Assembly (NCBI GenBank): GCA_020631075.1
Contig: JAHDHX010000001.1
Location: forward strand, 1 to 64,000
Direction: 5' to 3'
DNA: 64,000 nucleotides
Source: Candidatus Altimarinota bacterium
Lineage (GTDB): Bacteria > Patescibacteriota > Gracilibacteria > UBA4473
A model generated the notes under the pieces. The model did not search any database, was not told where the DNA came from, and was given only the letters and a program-made list of their open reading frames with translations. Position 1 is the stretch's first letter, and each line of letters opens with the position of its first letter. Position numbers and translations under genes: made by a program. This document shows, piece after piece, positions 26,947 to 35,975 of this stretch.

Positions 26947-28434
26947 TTAATAAACAGGATAGGCCTTGGGTGGGGTGACTGGGGCACTGGGGGTGGCCGC
27001 TGGGGCGGGCGGAGCGGCAGGCGCGACAGCCACGGTGGCGGTGCTGGTGGCAGTGACGGTCTTGGTCGGGGTGGTGCGTTTGGGGCCGATGCGGATTTCA
27101 GGAGCCTTGGCGCGGTATTTTGACACGAATGTTTCGGTTTTGACTTCGCCGTTGGCATAGCGGATGGTGCGGTCCATTTCGGTGTCGTGGCCGATTTTGC
27201 CTTCGGACTCGCGCACGCGTTGGCCAGGGGAGAGATTATAGTCGTAGGTGAACTGCGTGTCGGGGATGTCACGGGTGTAGGTGATGACCGGCTCGGTCAT
27301 GTCGACGCGGCGGCCGTCTGGGGTGCCGTACATCACGAAGGTAATCTCTTGGCCGTCGAGAGCGTATTGCAGCAGAATGTCAGCGGGAGTGTCGTTGACA
27401 AACTTGAGGTCGATAGAGCCGAGGTAAATAGCGGCGTCGCGCCCTGGTTCGCCGTAATAATCAACGATGTAGCTGTGGGGGTTGCGTTCGGTGATGGGGA
27501 GGCCTGCGGCCAGAGCGGTGCGGTACACGGTGGTGGAGACTTGGCACGTCCCGCCCCCGAGGCGGTCTTCGAGCTTGCCGTGGAGGATGACTTTTTCGGG
27601 AACAAAGCCGTCCTCGGGGTCGACGTCTTCGAGGATGTCATTGAATGAAAATTCGCTGCCCTGTGGGATGAGGGCGCCTTGGAATTTATTCGACGCGGCG
27701 ATGATGTTTTTGACGCGGTTTTCGGATGAGCCGTGGAAGGTCGACTGCCCAATGGCGATGACGTCCGTGATGCCCCGCTGGCGGAGTGAGTCAGGCAGGG
27801 TGACTTCTGGGTAGCGGATCCGCCCAGGGGCGCGGACGGGGACAGTGCCACGCGACTGACCGATGAGGCTGGCCAAAGTCGCATAGTCAGGGACAAACAC
27901 GCCTTCTGGCTGGCCACTGAAGGCGAGGATTGCTTCACCAGTGTCGGCGTCTGTGTCTTGGGTGATGGTGACAGCGTTTGGCTGGGCCTGGGTGCCCGGC
28001 AAGGGCTGCTGAGCGAAGTGCTCAACCAGTGGGCCCAGGGCGATGGTTTCGCTGCTGTTGGACTGGATAGGAAGCCACGCGGTGGTGGGCTCAGTTAGGT
28101 CGAGGGTTGGCAGATCGAGCGGAATCTGCAGTTGACCGATTGCGAGCTGGTAGGTTTCTGTTTGGTGGTATTGCAGCGCTGACTGAGGGATTTCGATGGT
28201 ATGGGGTTGGTTTTCTATCCAGATGGTGTGGGAGCTGGATTTTTTTTGGGGTGAATTTTCTGCGTTTGCTTTTTTGTCCTCTTTGCCTTGTGACTCGGCT
28301 GGCTCGATGGTTTCGCTGACGCTGGTGTCGGTGTCTGAAGCGGTGTTGGTGTCTTCTGTCTGGGCGTGGGCCAAGGGAAGGCTTAGGGTAAGCCCTCCGA
28401 GGGTTAGTATGGCGAGGCTCCAGCTGTTTCTCAT
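26947..28434 (-). CDS. VanW family exported protein
   Basis: 495 residues. Signal peptide (1-24, ending AHA-Q), an acidic Ser/Thr-rich spacer (25-70), two beta-rich regions, and a VanW domain (about 225-390) with the signature GGGTCQVSTTVYRTAL. A G5-like region follows (about 395-445), and the tail is Ala/Pro/Thr-rich. The VanW domain is linked to peptidoglycan-associated functions, but its chemistry is unknown. It overlaps the upstream protease gene by ATGA, so the two are coupled; the protease could process envelope proteins in the same process. Confidence 0.9.
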   Translation of the reverse strand: MRNSWSLAILTLGGLTLSLPLAHAQTEDTNTASDTDTSVSETIEPAESQGKEDKKANAENSPQKKSSSHTIWIENQPHTIEIPQSALQYHQTETYQLAIGQLQIPLDLPTLDLTEPTTAWLPIQSNSSETIALGPLVEHFAQQPLPGTQAQPNAVTITQDTDADTGEAILAFSGQPEGVFVPDYATLASLIGQSRGTVPVRAPGRIRYPEVTLPDSLRQRGITDVIAIGQSTFHGSSENRVKNIIAASNKFQGALIPQGSEFSFNDILEDVDPEDGFVPEKVILHGKLEDRLGGGTCQVSTTVYRTALAAGLPITERNPHSYIVDYYGEPGRDAAIYLGSIDLKFVNDTPADILLQYALDGQEITFVMYGTPDGRRVDMTEPVITYTRDIPDTQFTYDYNLSPGQRVRESEGKIGHDTEMDRTIRYANGEVKTETFVSKYRAKAPEIRIGPKRTTPTKTVTATSTATVAVAPAAPPAPAATPSAPVTPPKAYPVY

Positions 28435-29867
28435 TCGTCTTTTTCTGACGTGGTGGGGTCGAGTTCGTCACTGTTTTGTGTGGTTTGTTCTTCGCCCTTG
28501 GTGGGCTCCTCCGCCCCGCCTGTGCTAGCGTCGTTGGTGTCTTGGTTCTTTTTCTCTTCCATGAGGGTTTCGTATTGGTCGGAGTTGAGCAGCTCAAGCG
28601 CACGGTCGAGCACTGGGTCGCGCTTGGCTTCGAAGTCTTCGGCGGTGGTCTCAACGATGATGTCTGGGGTGATGCCGACATTGTGAATAGAGCGACCAGC
28701 GGGGGTGAGCCACTCGGCGATGGTGACTTTGATGGCGGCGCCGTCAGAGAGTTCGTGAAATTCTTGAACGGAGCCTTTGCCGAAGGTGGTTTGCCCGAGG
28801 ACGAGCCCGCGGTCGTAGTCTTGGAACGCGCCAGCGAGGATCTCAGACGCGGAGGCGGTGCCTTCGTTAACCAGCACAACCAGCGGGACGTCCAACAGGG
28901 CGCCGTCGGTGCCCGTGGAGATGTCACCTGTGTCGTAGAGGTCGCGGCCGCGAGTTTTAACGAGGATTTTGGTTTCAAGGAATTCGCGGGCAATTTTGAC
29001 GCACTCTTCGAGCACGCCACCGCCATTATTGCGCACGTCGAGCACGACGGCCTGGGGGGACTCGAGGACGATTTCGGTCACGGCGTTACTGAATTCTTTG
29101 GCGGTGGCGGAGCCAAATTGTTTCAGCGAGATGACGGCCACGTCGCCCTGCATTTCCCATTCCACGTCTTTGATGTCGATTTCGTCACGGATGATGGTGA
29201 TTTCGAGGGGTTTCTTTTCGCCTTCACGGGCGATGGTCAGGGTGACGGGTTCGCCTTTCGGGCCGCGGATCAGCGTAACGGCTTCATAAATGTCCATCTC
29301 AAAAGTTTCTTCTTCGTCGATCATCAGGACGATGTCTTTTGACCGTAGGCCCGCTTTTTCGGCGGGGGAGCCTATCAACGGTGTGACGATGGTGAGACGA
29401 TTATCTTTGATTTCTATTTCGGCCCCGATGCCTTGGAATTCGCCCGAGAGTGAGGTTTTGAATTCTTTGGTTTGCTCAGGGGTGAAGTAGTTGGTGTGGG
29501 GGTCATCGAGTGCGCGTACCATGCCGCCGATGGCACCGTGGATTTGGCTGTCTTCGTTGAAATTCTCGGTGTAGAGAAAATTTTCTTCGAGGTTTGCCCA
29601 GGTTTCCCAGAAGAGATCGAGGTCGACATTATTGGGGTTGGTGGGAGTGACGGGGTCGCGATCGATCTTGGCTGCAGATTTAGTGTTTGTTTGAGGCTCG
29701 ATGTCTGTGACCTCGATACTGTCAGTGGTAGCAGCGTCAGGGGTGATGACGACCTCTGGGCCGCTTTGGTGACTGACTTTTTGACTTAGGCTCCATCCGA
29801 GGATGAAGGTCATAATCGGGATGAACAGGAAGAGGATGAGGCGAATGTTGCGCTGGTAATGCGACAT
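28431..29867 (-). CDS. C-terminal processing protease (S41 family)
   Basis: 478 residues. N-terminal membrane anchor (8-27), Thr/Asp-rich spacer, PDZ domain (about 150-225) and S41 protease domain with the serine cluster TASASEI (Ser339/341) and catalytic Lys364 in TFGKGSVQ. It has the CtpA/CtpB plan: cleavage of exported proteins at their C-termini outside the membrane. The ATG at 29867 starts right before the membrane segment; the frame runs 34 codons further upstream with no membrane-type signal, so that start was rejected. The C-terminal 30 residues are acidic and Gln/Thr-rich. Confidence 0.95.
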   Translation of the reverse strand: MSHYQRNIRLILFLFIPIMTFILGWSLSQKVSHQSGPEVVITPDAATTDSIEVTDIEPQTNTKSAAKIDRDPVTPTNPNNVDLDLFWETWANLEENFLYTENFNEDSQIHGAIGGMVRALDDPHTNYFTPEQTKEFKTSLSGEFQGIGAEIEIKDNRLTIVTPLIGSPAEKAGLRSKDIVLMIDEEETFEMDIYEAVTLIRGPKGEPVTLTIAREGEKKPLEITIIRDEIDIKDVEWEMQGDVAVISLKQFGSATAKEFSNAVTEIVLESPQAVVLDVRNNGGGVLEECVKIAREFLETKILVKTRGRDLYDTGDISTGTDGALLDVPLVVLVNEGTASASEILAGAFQDYDRGLVLGQTTFGKGSVQEFHELSDGAAIKVTIAEWLTPAGRSIHNVGITPDIIVETTAEDFEAKRDPVLDRALELLNSDQYETLMEEKKNQDTNDASTGGAEEPTKGEEQTTQNSDELDPTTSEKDE

Positions 29868-30031
29868 GGTTTGGGTGTGTAAGGGTGAGGGAGATGGTTT
29901 TCTTGAGTCGTTTTGCAAAGAAAGCAGAGGGAGGGGGCTTTTATACAAATATGTATATGTCAGCTTCACGCAGATAGTATGAGAAAAACCCTACAGGGCA
30001 ACCGCCCAGCGGGAAAAAGTGCAAAACTCGT

Positions 30032-30059
30032 TTGACACTGTGGTGGGGCTCACTACGTT
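30032..30059 (+). promoter_or_regulatory. Promoter of the infA-rpsI operon
   Basis: TTGACA (30032-30037), 16 bp, TACGTT (30054-30059). The same arrangement (TTGACA, 16 bp, TACATT) precedes rplP at 57404. The leader to infA is about 165 nt with a weak CCCG/CGGG hairpin. The rest of the gene-free stretch 29868-30231 holds only the AT-rich upstream region of the protease gene. Confidence 0.75.
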
Positions 30060-30231
30060 GGCTGGGCTTTTTTAGGTATGTAAATCCTAAGAGTTCCCGT
30101 TGCTCGGGTGCTGGGCTGTTTTCTAGCCGAGTGATTGCTCAGGTTTTTGCACAGATTTTTCTCTCTGCGTTTTTGCGTCTGGTGAGGGCTGTGTTGGGCT
30201 GAGTGGTTGAGCAAATTCTTCAATTATCTGT

Positions 30232-30465
30232 ATGTCTGGAAAAGACGAAAACATCGAAGTCGAAGGCGTGATAGCGGAAACGCTGCCTGGTTCTCGGTTT
30301 CGGGTAAAGATAACAACAGAAGGATTTGAAGGGCACGAGGTACTCTGTACGATGTCTGGCAAAATGCGGATGCACTACATTCGGATCGTGCCTGGTGATC
30401 GTGTAAAAGTCTCAATTTCTCCATATAATTTGGATGAAGGGCGTATTACATACCGCTTTCGTTAA
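30232..30465 (+). CDS. infA: Translation initiation factor IF-1
   Basis: 77 residues forming one S1/OB fold, with the usual VEGVI start block, the [13 protein letters not shown] core (consensus HISGKMRKNYIRI) and [11 protein letters not shown] end. It binds the A site during initiation. First gene of the alpha-type ribosomal operon; secY, adk and map, which usually precede it, are absent. The start follows TTATCTGT, with no Shine-Dalgarno. Confidence 0.97.
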   Translation: MSGKDENIEVEGVIAETLPGSRFRVKITTEGFEGHEVLCTMSGKMRMHYIRIVPGDRVKVSISPYNLDEGRITYRFR

Positions 30466-30473
30466 AGATTCCC

Positions 30474-30590
30474 ATGAAAGTTGGTGCTTCTGCCAAACGT
30501 CGTTGTAAACACTGTCAAGTAGTCAGTCGTAAAAACAAAGTTTATGTGATTTGTCCTAAGGACAAGCGTCATAAGCAGCGACAAGGTTAA
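30474..30590 (+). CDS. rpmJ: Ribosomal protein bL36
   Basis: 38 residues: starts [14 protein letters not shown] and ends KRHKQRQG. The zinc-binding set C-x2-C, C and H is kept (Cys10, Cys13, Cys26, His31 region), so this is the zinc form. It lies 8 bp after infA. Confidence 0.96.
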   Translation: MKVGASAKRRCKHCQVVSRKNKVYVICPKDKRHKQRQG

Positions 30591-30608
30591 TTTTAAAACT
30601 TCCCTTCT

Positions 30609-30983
30609 ATGCGTATTGCAGGTGCTAGTATTCCCGACGAGAAGCGAATTGTGATCGCTTTGACTTACATATATGGTGTGGGGCCGAAGTTGTCGGCTGA
30701 TATTTTGAAAAAAACGAAAATCGATCAGTCGACGCGGGTGAAAGACCTGACGGCTGATCAAGAGTCTTCCTTGCGTGAAGCAGTGGGTGAGTATGTGGTG
30801 GAGGCCGATCTGCGGCGTGAAGTGTCTATGAATATTAAGCGTTTGCAAGACATTGGTTCTTACCGTGGGTATCGTCATCGTCGGCGCTTGCCGGTCCGTG
30901 GGCAGCGCACCAAGACCAATGCGCGCACGCGACGAGGGAAGAAGGGGGCGGCTATTACTAAAAAGAAAGTGGCTACTAAATAA
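30609..30983 (+). CDS. rpsM: Ribosomal protein uS13
   Basis: 124 residues, full length. Starts [13 protein letters not shown]; the helix-two-turn-helix block and the C-terminal [13 protein letters not shown] tail that reaches into the decoding centre are present. The leader TTAAAACTTCCCTTCT precedes the ATG. Confidence 0.98.
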   Translation: MRIAGASIPDEKRIVIALTYIYGVGPKLSADILKKTKIDQSTRVKDLTADQESSLREAVGEYVVEADLRREVSMNIKRLQDIGSYRGYRHRRRLPVRGQRTKTNARTRRGKKGAAITKKKVATK

Positions 30984-31007
30984 TCTCCTTTATTTTACTT
31001 TTGCACT

Positions 31008-31388
31008 ATGGCAGCGACCAAGAAGAAAAAAATCAAAAAGTCATTTCAGCACGGGAAAGTGTTTATCCGTGCGCGATACAATAACACCTTTGTGACGTTA
31101 ACTGACCCTGATGGAAACGTGCTGGCGTGGAGTTCGCCTGGGGCGAATGGCTTTAAGGGGGCGCGACAGTCGACGCCTTATGCTGGTCAAGTGTCAGCGG
31201 AAGCGGTGGCAGAAAAGGCGCAAGCATTTGGCATGGAAACTGTTGATGTTATCATCAAGGGGACTGGGCCTGGTCGTGACCAGACAGTTCGTGGCCTGAT
31301 GAATGGAGGGTTGAACGTGGTTTCGATCATGGATCGTTCACGGTTGCCGCATGGGGGGTGTCGGCCGCGTCGTCAGCGGAAAGTTTAA
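31008..31388 (+). CDS. rpsK: Ribosomal protein uS11
   Basis: 126 residues. Basic start, the conserved block NNTFVTLTDPDGNVL and GPGRDQTVRGLMNGGLNV, and the C-terminal PHGGCRPRRQRKV. It forms the platform of the small subunit. The leader TTTATTTTACTTTTGCACT has no Shine-Dalgarno. Confidence 0.98.
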   Translation: MAATKKKKIKKSFQHGKVFIRARYNNTFVTLTDPDGNVLAWSSPGANGFKGARQSTPYAGQVSAEAVAEKAQAFGMETVDVIIKGTGPGRDQTVRGLMNGGLNVVSIMDRSRLPHGGCRPRRQRKV

Positions 31389-31400
31389 TCGTTTTATACT

Positions 31401-32015
31401 ATGAGATACACTGGACCGAAAGCTCGATTGTGTCGCCGTGAGGGAGTGAACCTCTTTGGCTCACAGAAATACCAAAAGATTATGGGACGAAGTCCTAATA
31501 TTCCTGGTATGCACGGTGGCAAGCGCCAAGGAAAGTTGTCTGAGTACGGTAAGCAGCTGCGTGAAAAGCAAAAAGCGAAACGTATGTATGGCCTGTCTGA
31601 AAAACAATTTTACAAGTATTACCAAAAAGCGGTGCAGTCCAAGCAGGTCACTGGCTTTGCTTTGCTGCAGCAGCTTGAGTTGCGTCTGGACAACGCGGTG
31701 TATCGTGCTGGGTTTGCGCTCACCCGCGCTCAAGCGCGACAGTTTGTGTCTCATGGTTTATTCTTGGTCAATGGTCGTCGAGTGGATGTGCCGTCGATTA
31801 AGGTTCGTCCTGGGGACATAGTAGAGGTGCGGTCTTCCCGTAAAGGTTCGCCAGTGTTTAAGCACAATCGTGAAGAGCAAGAGAAATATGCAGCTCCTAA
31901 CTGGTTGAAGGTTGACGTGCGTGATTTGAAGTTTGAAATTGTATCTCTGCCTGAGCAATCTCACTTTGAACCATTGATTCAGCCCCAAATGATCGTAGAA
32001 TTCTATTCGCGATAG
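31401..32015 (+). CDS. rpsD: Ribosomal protein uS4
   Basis: 204 residues with the N-terminal RYTGPKARLCRREG block and a central S4 RNA-binding domain (about 93-155: LDNAVYRAGFALTRAQARQFVSHG). No CxxC zinc knuckle (C- form). A primary 16S binder and in many bacteria the repressor of this operon. Confidence 0.98.
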   Translation: MRYTGPKARLCRREGVNLFGSQKYQKIMGRSPNIPGMHGGKRQGKLSEYGKQLREKQKAKRMYGLSEKQFYKYYQKAVQSKQVTGFALLQQLELRLDNAVYRAGFALTRAQARQFVSHGLFLVNGRRVDVPSIKVRPGDIVEVRSSRKGSPVFKHNREEQEKYAAPNWLKVDVRDLKFEIVSLPEQSHFEPLIQPQMIVEFYSR

Positions 32016-32040
32016 ATTTTCTTTCTGTTTTTCCCTGCGT

Positions 32041-33054
32041 ATGCACATTATTCACGAGGTTATTGGCTCGGCACAGCTCTATCTAGAGGAAACGTCTAAG
32101 ATGGAGGCGTCGGTGAAGTTTACGCCCTTGCCAGAAGGCTATGGGGTGACTATCGGCAATAGTCTGCGCCGTGTGTTGCTGTCGAGTTTGCCAGGTACGG
32201 CTGTGACGGGGATTAAATTTCCTGGTTACACCCATGAATACACGGCGGTCAAGGGCGTGAAAGAGAGTTTGTTTGATGTAACGCTGAATTTGCGTGAGTT
32301 GCAACTCAACAAGCACACCAAGGGCGTAGAAGTGATCGAATTGCCTCTAAAAAAATCAGGCGTATTGACGGCTAAAGATCTCAAGGTCTCTTCTGATATT
32401 GAAATCCTTGACCCTGAACAGGTAATTATGACTTGTGATGGTGCAGACGCAAAAGTGAAGGTTCAGATCCGCGTCGAAAAAGGGGTAGGGTATCGTTTGG
32501 TAAACAACATTGATAACTCTTCGGAGGAAGATCCTGAAATGATCCTCATTGATGCGGATTTCTCACCCGTCAAGCACGTGCGGTACCAAGTAGAGCCTGC
32601 GAGGGTCGGTGAATTGACCAACCTCGATGAGCTGAACCTGACGGTGAAGACCGATGGAGGAATAGAAGCTGTGAAGGCCATTAAGCTGGCTTCAAACTTG
32701 CTGCAAGATTACTTCGCCCTGTTTAATGTCGATGACGCGTACACTGACGAAGAGTTTACGACGTCATTTGAAGAGCTGAAAAAACGAAAAGAGTCAGAAG
32801 AACTTGCGGCACAAAAGGCGCAAGAGACTTCATTCACGCCGATTGATATTTTGGGCTTGAGCCAACGCACCTTGAACGCCTTGGTCAATGGTGGGGTAAC
32901 CTCCGTCGAGCAGCTCCTGACGACGCCGATGAGCCAGTTGGTTCAGTTGCGTGGTTTCGGGCAAAAAGCGAAATCAGAACTTGAGCAAGTGCTCAAAGAG
33001 CGTGGCTATACTCCTGGTATGCCACCACAACCAACCCAAGCCCCGGCCGCTTAA
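32041..33054 (+). CDS. rpoA: RNA polymerase alpha subunit
   Basis: 337 residues. N-terminal dimerisation domain (about 1-230, with GNSLRRVLLSSLPGTAV), a charged linker (about 240-268) and a C-terminal domain (about 270-325, ending in the helix-hairpin-helix LRGFGQKAKSELEQVL). An AAxxP tail follows. The leader reads TTTCTGTTTTTCCCTGCGT before the ATG. Confidence 0.98.
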   Translation: MHIIHEVIGSAQLYLEETSKMEASVKFTPLPEGYGVTIGNSLRRVLLSSLPGTAVTGIKFPGYTHEYTAVKGVKESLFDVTLNLRELQLNKHTKGVEVIELPLKKSGVLTAKDLKVSSDIEILDPEQVIMTCDGADAKVKVQIRVEKGVGYRLVNNIDNSSEEDPEMILIDADFSPVKHVRYQVEPARVGELTNLDELNLTVKTDGGIEAVKAIKLASNLLQDYFALFNVDDAYTDEEFTTSFEELKKRKESEELAAQKAQETSFTPIDILGLSQRTLNALVNGGVTSVEQLLTTPMSQLVQLRGFGQKAKSELEQVLKERGYTPGMPPQPTQAPAA

Positions 33055-33072
33055 ACATAATTTTCCCTTTCT

Positions 33073-33432
33073 ATGAGACATCGCGTAAAGAAACATATCC
33101 TCAATCGTCCAGCTGACCAGCGGAAAGCGCTGGTGCGCAATCTCGTGACTTCCTTATTCCTCTACGGTAAAGTGAAAACCACGGAATCTAAGGCTCGGGC
33201 GCTGAAGTCAGAGGCTGAAAAGCTCATTACGGCGGTGAAGCGCCAACCGGAAGATCGCAATGCGATTCGTATGCTGACTAAAACGATTTTCACAGAAGAA
33301 GCCTCCAAAAAAGCCTTGGCTTACATTAAGGGGACAGAAAAAATTTCTGGGTATACTCGTGCAACAAAGCTGGGGTACCGTGCTGGTGACAATGCCTTGC
33401 TCGTGCAGGTAGAACTCTTGCCTCACTCATAA
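33073..33432 (+). CDS. rplQ: Ribosomal protein bL17
   Basis: 119 residues. Starts MRHRVKKHILNRPADQRKALVRNLVTSL and shows the usual central and C-terminal blocks (LGYRAGDNALLVQVEL). The leader TTTTCCCTTTCT is a clear example of the pyrimidine-rich start signal of this genome. Confidence 0.97.
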   Translation: MRHRVKKHILNRPADQRKALVRNLVTSLFLYGKVKTTESKARALKSEAEKLITAVKRQPEDRNAIRMLTKTIFTEEASKKALAYIKGTEKISGYTRATKLGYRAGDNALLVQVELLPHS

Positions 33433-33441
33433 TAATTTTCG

Positions 33442-33888
33442 ATGACATTTTTGAAAAAAACCAGTCTCAAACAAAACATTACTGCGGGTGATCGTCAGTG
33501 GTTTGTGATAGATGCCAACCAACAGCGCCTCGGTAAACTGGCAGCACTGGTGGCTAATAAGCTCCGTGGGAAAGATGAACCCAGCTTTACGCCTCACTCT
33601 GACTGTGGCAACTACGTGGTGGTGCTCAACGCGGAAAAAATTGCTGTGTCTGGTAATAAAGAGTCAGACAAGATGTATTACCGTCACTCTGGGTACTTGG
33701 GTCACCTAAAAGAAGAAAGTCTCTCGGTGGTGCGTGCAAAGACTCCAGAACGTATCTTGAGGGATGCTATCAGTGGAATGCTCCCGAAGAATAAACTGCG
33801 GAATAAAGCCTTAGAACGTCTGACGCTGGTGATCGGTGGTGAAAACCCCCACGCAGCCCAGAAACCAACAGAACTCACCCTCAATTAA
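33442..33888 (+). CDS. rplM: Ribosomal protein uL13
   Basis: 148 residues. The WFVIDANQQRLGKLA start block and the GMLPKNKLRNKALERL block are present. Pairs with rpsI downstream, as in most bacteria. Confidence 0.97.
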   Translation: MTFLKKTSLKQNITAGDRQWFVIDANQQRLGKLAALVANKLRGKDEPSFTPHSDCGNYVVVLNAEKIAVSGNKESDKMYYRHSGYLGHLKEESLSVVRAKTPERILRDAISGMLPKNKLRNKALERLTLVIGGENPHAAQKPTELTLN

Positions 33889-33890
33889 TC

Positions 33891-34289
33891 ATGACAAATC
33901 GTGCGTATTTTTATGGTCTCGGGAAAAGAAAAACGGCTCGAGCCACTGTGAAGCTCTTTCCAGAAGGTTCGGGAGAAATTACCGTCAATGGCATGACGCT
34001 CAGTGAATGGGCTGACACATACCAAATCCAAAAGGTGCTGCTAGCTCCGTTAGAAGTGCTTTCGCTCAAGAAAGATGTGGATCTTGAAATCCGTGTGAGC
34101 GGTGGTGGAAAGTCGGCTCAAGCAGACGCCGCCAAGCTGGGGATAGCACGAGCACTGGTGCGAAAAGATATGAGTTACAAGCTGCAACTCAAGGAGGATG
34201 ATATGCTGACCCGTGACTCCCGCGTGAAAGAGCGAAAAAAACCTGGACTCAAGCGAGCACGACGAGCACCGCAGTTCTCAAAACGTTAG
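33891..34289 (+). CDS. rpsI: Ribosomal protein uS9
   Basis: 132 residues. GLGKRKTARATVKLFPEGSG at the start and the conserved C-terminal RKKPGLKRARRAPQFSKR that contacts P-site tRNA. Last gene of the operon; a terminator follows. Confidence 0.98.
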   Translation: MTNRAYFYGLGKRKTARATVKLFPEGSGEITVNGMTLSEWADTYQIQKVLLAPLEVLSLKKDVDLEIRVSGGGKSAQADAAKLGIARALVRKDMSYKLQLKEDDMLTRDSRVKERKKPGLKRARRAPQFSKR

Positions 34290-34310
34290 ACCGCTTGAAT
34301 TTGGTGTTAC

Positions 34311-34338
34311 AAAAAATCCTCCACGCGGAGGTTTTTTT
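34311..34338 (+). terminator. Terminator of the infA-rpsI operon
   Basis: CCTCC (34318-34322), loop ACGC, GGAGG (34327-34331), then seven T. It also lies just beyond the 3' end of ribD on the other strand, where the six A upstream could give a short U tract. Confidence 0.85.
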
Positions 34339-34345
34339 GTAGGTG

Positions 34346-35380
34346 CTAGCTGGTGGGCGGGTGAAAGGTGAGGCAGAGATCGCCTTGCCGTGATTGTATC
34401 TCAGTCATTTGATAATCCTCCCAACGGGTAGGCGGCCAGCTGGGTGTATTTTTATTGATGTTTTGGTGGTAATAATTCGAGGCGATGTGGAGTTGAATTT
34501 CGTTAGCAAGGCCAGCGTCGATGAGGGCGCTGCAGAGCGTTGGGCCGCACTCGGTCATGAGGCTGCGGTAGCCGAGTTTATACATATGTATGAGGGCGTC
34601 GGCGAGTGGCTGGCTGGGAAGGTGGTGCACGGTGCGGGGGGCGTGGGTGTGGGCGTCAGTGTGGCGGGGCAGCGAGGTGTTGCCGAAGATGATCAAGTCG
34701 GGGTCAGAGTGAGGATGGAGAAGAGAAGACTGTGTCAGCCTGACATTGAGCTGGGGATTGTCGGCGATGATGGTGGCGGGGGTGGTGAGAATGGTGTCAT
34801 GCTGAGCTCTGAGCTCGTGCACGTGCTGGCGGGTGGTGGCGCTGGTGATGTGGGGTGAATGCGGGTTGACCCATTGGCCAGCGAGTGATTGGGCGATCTT
34901 AACGGTCAGGTAAGGCCGCTGTTGCTGGGTGGCGGTAAGCCAAAACCGATTGACGGAGTGACAGCCAGTGTGCTGGACATAGTGCGCGGCGACGCCCTGC
35001 TGGCGCAGATGCGCGAGGTTGGCACCAGACCAGGTGGGGTCGAGTGAGCCGACGATGACCTGGGCGGGGCGGAGTGCCGTCAGGCGGCCGACGCAGGCGG
35101 GGGTGCGTTTGCCGGTGAAGTGGGCGCAGGGTTCAAGAGTGATGTAAACGGTGGCTGTCTGGACGTCGCTGGGGGTGAGACCGTGCAGGGCGACGGCTTC
35201 GGCGTGGGGGCCGCCGACGTGCGTGTGAGCGCCTTGGGCGATGAGGTGGCCGTCTCTGACTACTACGCAACCGACTCGTGGGTTGGGGCGGGTGGCGTGA
35301 GGGTCAACGTGCTGGGCGAGGCGAGCGGCGTGGTCAAGCCAGGCTGTGTGCACGGAGGATGTATTTGCCGTAGAGGTCAT
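34346..35380 (-). CDS. ribD: Bifunctional diaminohydroxyphosphoribosylaminopyrimidine deaminase / reductase
   Basis: 344 residues. N-terminal deaminase domain with the zinc site His59-Ala-Glu61, Cys85 (EPCAH) and Cys96; C-terminal NADPH reductase domain (about 150-344, KIAQSLAGQW). It carries out two early steps of riboflavin synthesis. The ATG at 35380 overlaps ribE by 47 bp; a GTG nine codons later would reduce the overlap to 20 bp, so the true start is uncertain. Last gene of the rpe-flavodoxin-ribE-ribD run. Confidence 0.93.
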   Translation of the reverse strand: MTSTANTSSVHTAWLDHAARLAQHVDPHATRPNPRVGCVVVRDGHLIAQGAHTHVGGPHAEAVALHGLTPSDVQTATVYITLEPCAHFTGKRTPACVGRLTALRPAQVIVGSLDPTWSGANLAHLRQQGVAAHYVQHTGCHSVNRFWLTATQQQRPYLTVKIAQSLAGQWVNPHSPHITSATTRQHVHELRAQHDTILTTPATIIADNPQLNVRLTQSSLLHPHSDPDLIIFGNTSLPRHTDAHTHAPRTVHHLPSQPLADALIHMYKLGYRSLMTECGPTLCSALIDAGLANEIQLHIASNYYHQNINKNTPSWPPTRWEDYQMTEIQSRQGDLCLTFHPPTS

Positions 35381-35963
35381 ATTCGATGTTGAGAGAGTCG
35401 CCTATCTGTCGCTGGTGCAGGGTGGTGTGTGTCCATGTGTGGTGAATAATGGAGACTTCAAACCAGTCGGGCCCGAGGGTCGAAACGGTGAGGGCGATGC
35501 CGTCGAGGGTGATGGAGCCTTTATCAATGAGGTTGGGTTGTCGCTCTGGGGGGAGGTCGACTCGTAGCACCCAGTGGTCGGCCTGTTGGCGGCGGTCAAG
35601 GATGGGGCTGAGGCCGTCCACGTGGCCGAGCACCATGTGGCCGCTGTTGCGTTGGCCGATCTGGGCGGAGCGTTCAAGGTTTACGGTCGTGCCTGCAGTG
35701 AGGCTGCCAAAGGTTGTCAGTTGGCGTGACTGGGCCATGACCTCGACAGTGAAGGTCTGGGCGGTGTGCTGCACCACGGTGGTGCACATCCCCGAAAGGG
35801 CAATTGACTCGCCCAGTGTCAGGGTGTCCCCCCATGGGTGGGTGACGGTGTAGAGCCAGTATTGTGCGGGATTGTCGGTGACTGGGTGGTCGCTCGGCGG
35901 CTTTTGGGGGGCGACGGTGATGTCGGTCACGGTGCCGATGGCTTCGATGATGCCAGTAAACAT
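35334..35963 (-). CDS. ribE: Riboflavin synthase, alpha chain
   Basis: 209 residues with two tandem lumazine-binding beta barrels (about 1-100 and 101-200). The canonical N-terminus MFTGIIEAIG and the second-domain block NSGHMVLGHVDG are present. It joins two lumazine molecules to make riboflavin. It lies 12 bp after the flavodoxin-like gene and overlaps ribD. No ribH or ribBA is in the window. Confidence 0.96.
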   Translation of the reverse strand: MFTGIIEAIGTVTDITVAPQKPPSDHPVTDNPAQYWLYTVTHPWGDTLTLGESIALSGMCTTVVQHTAQTFTVEVMAQSRQLTTFGSLTAGTTVNLERSAQIGQRNSGHMVLGHVDGLSPILDRRQQADHWVLRVDLPPERQPNLIDKGSITLDGIALTVSTLGPDWFEVSIIHHTWTHTTLHQRQIGDSLNIEYDLYGKYILRAHSLA

Positions 35964-35975
35964 GGGGGAGAGCTT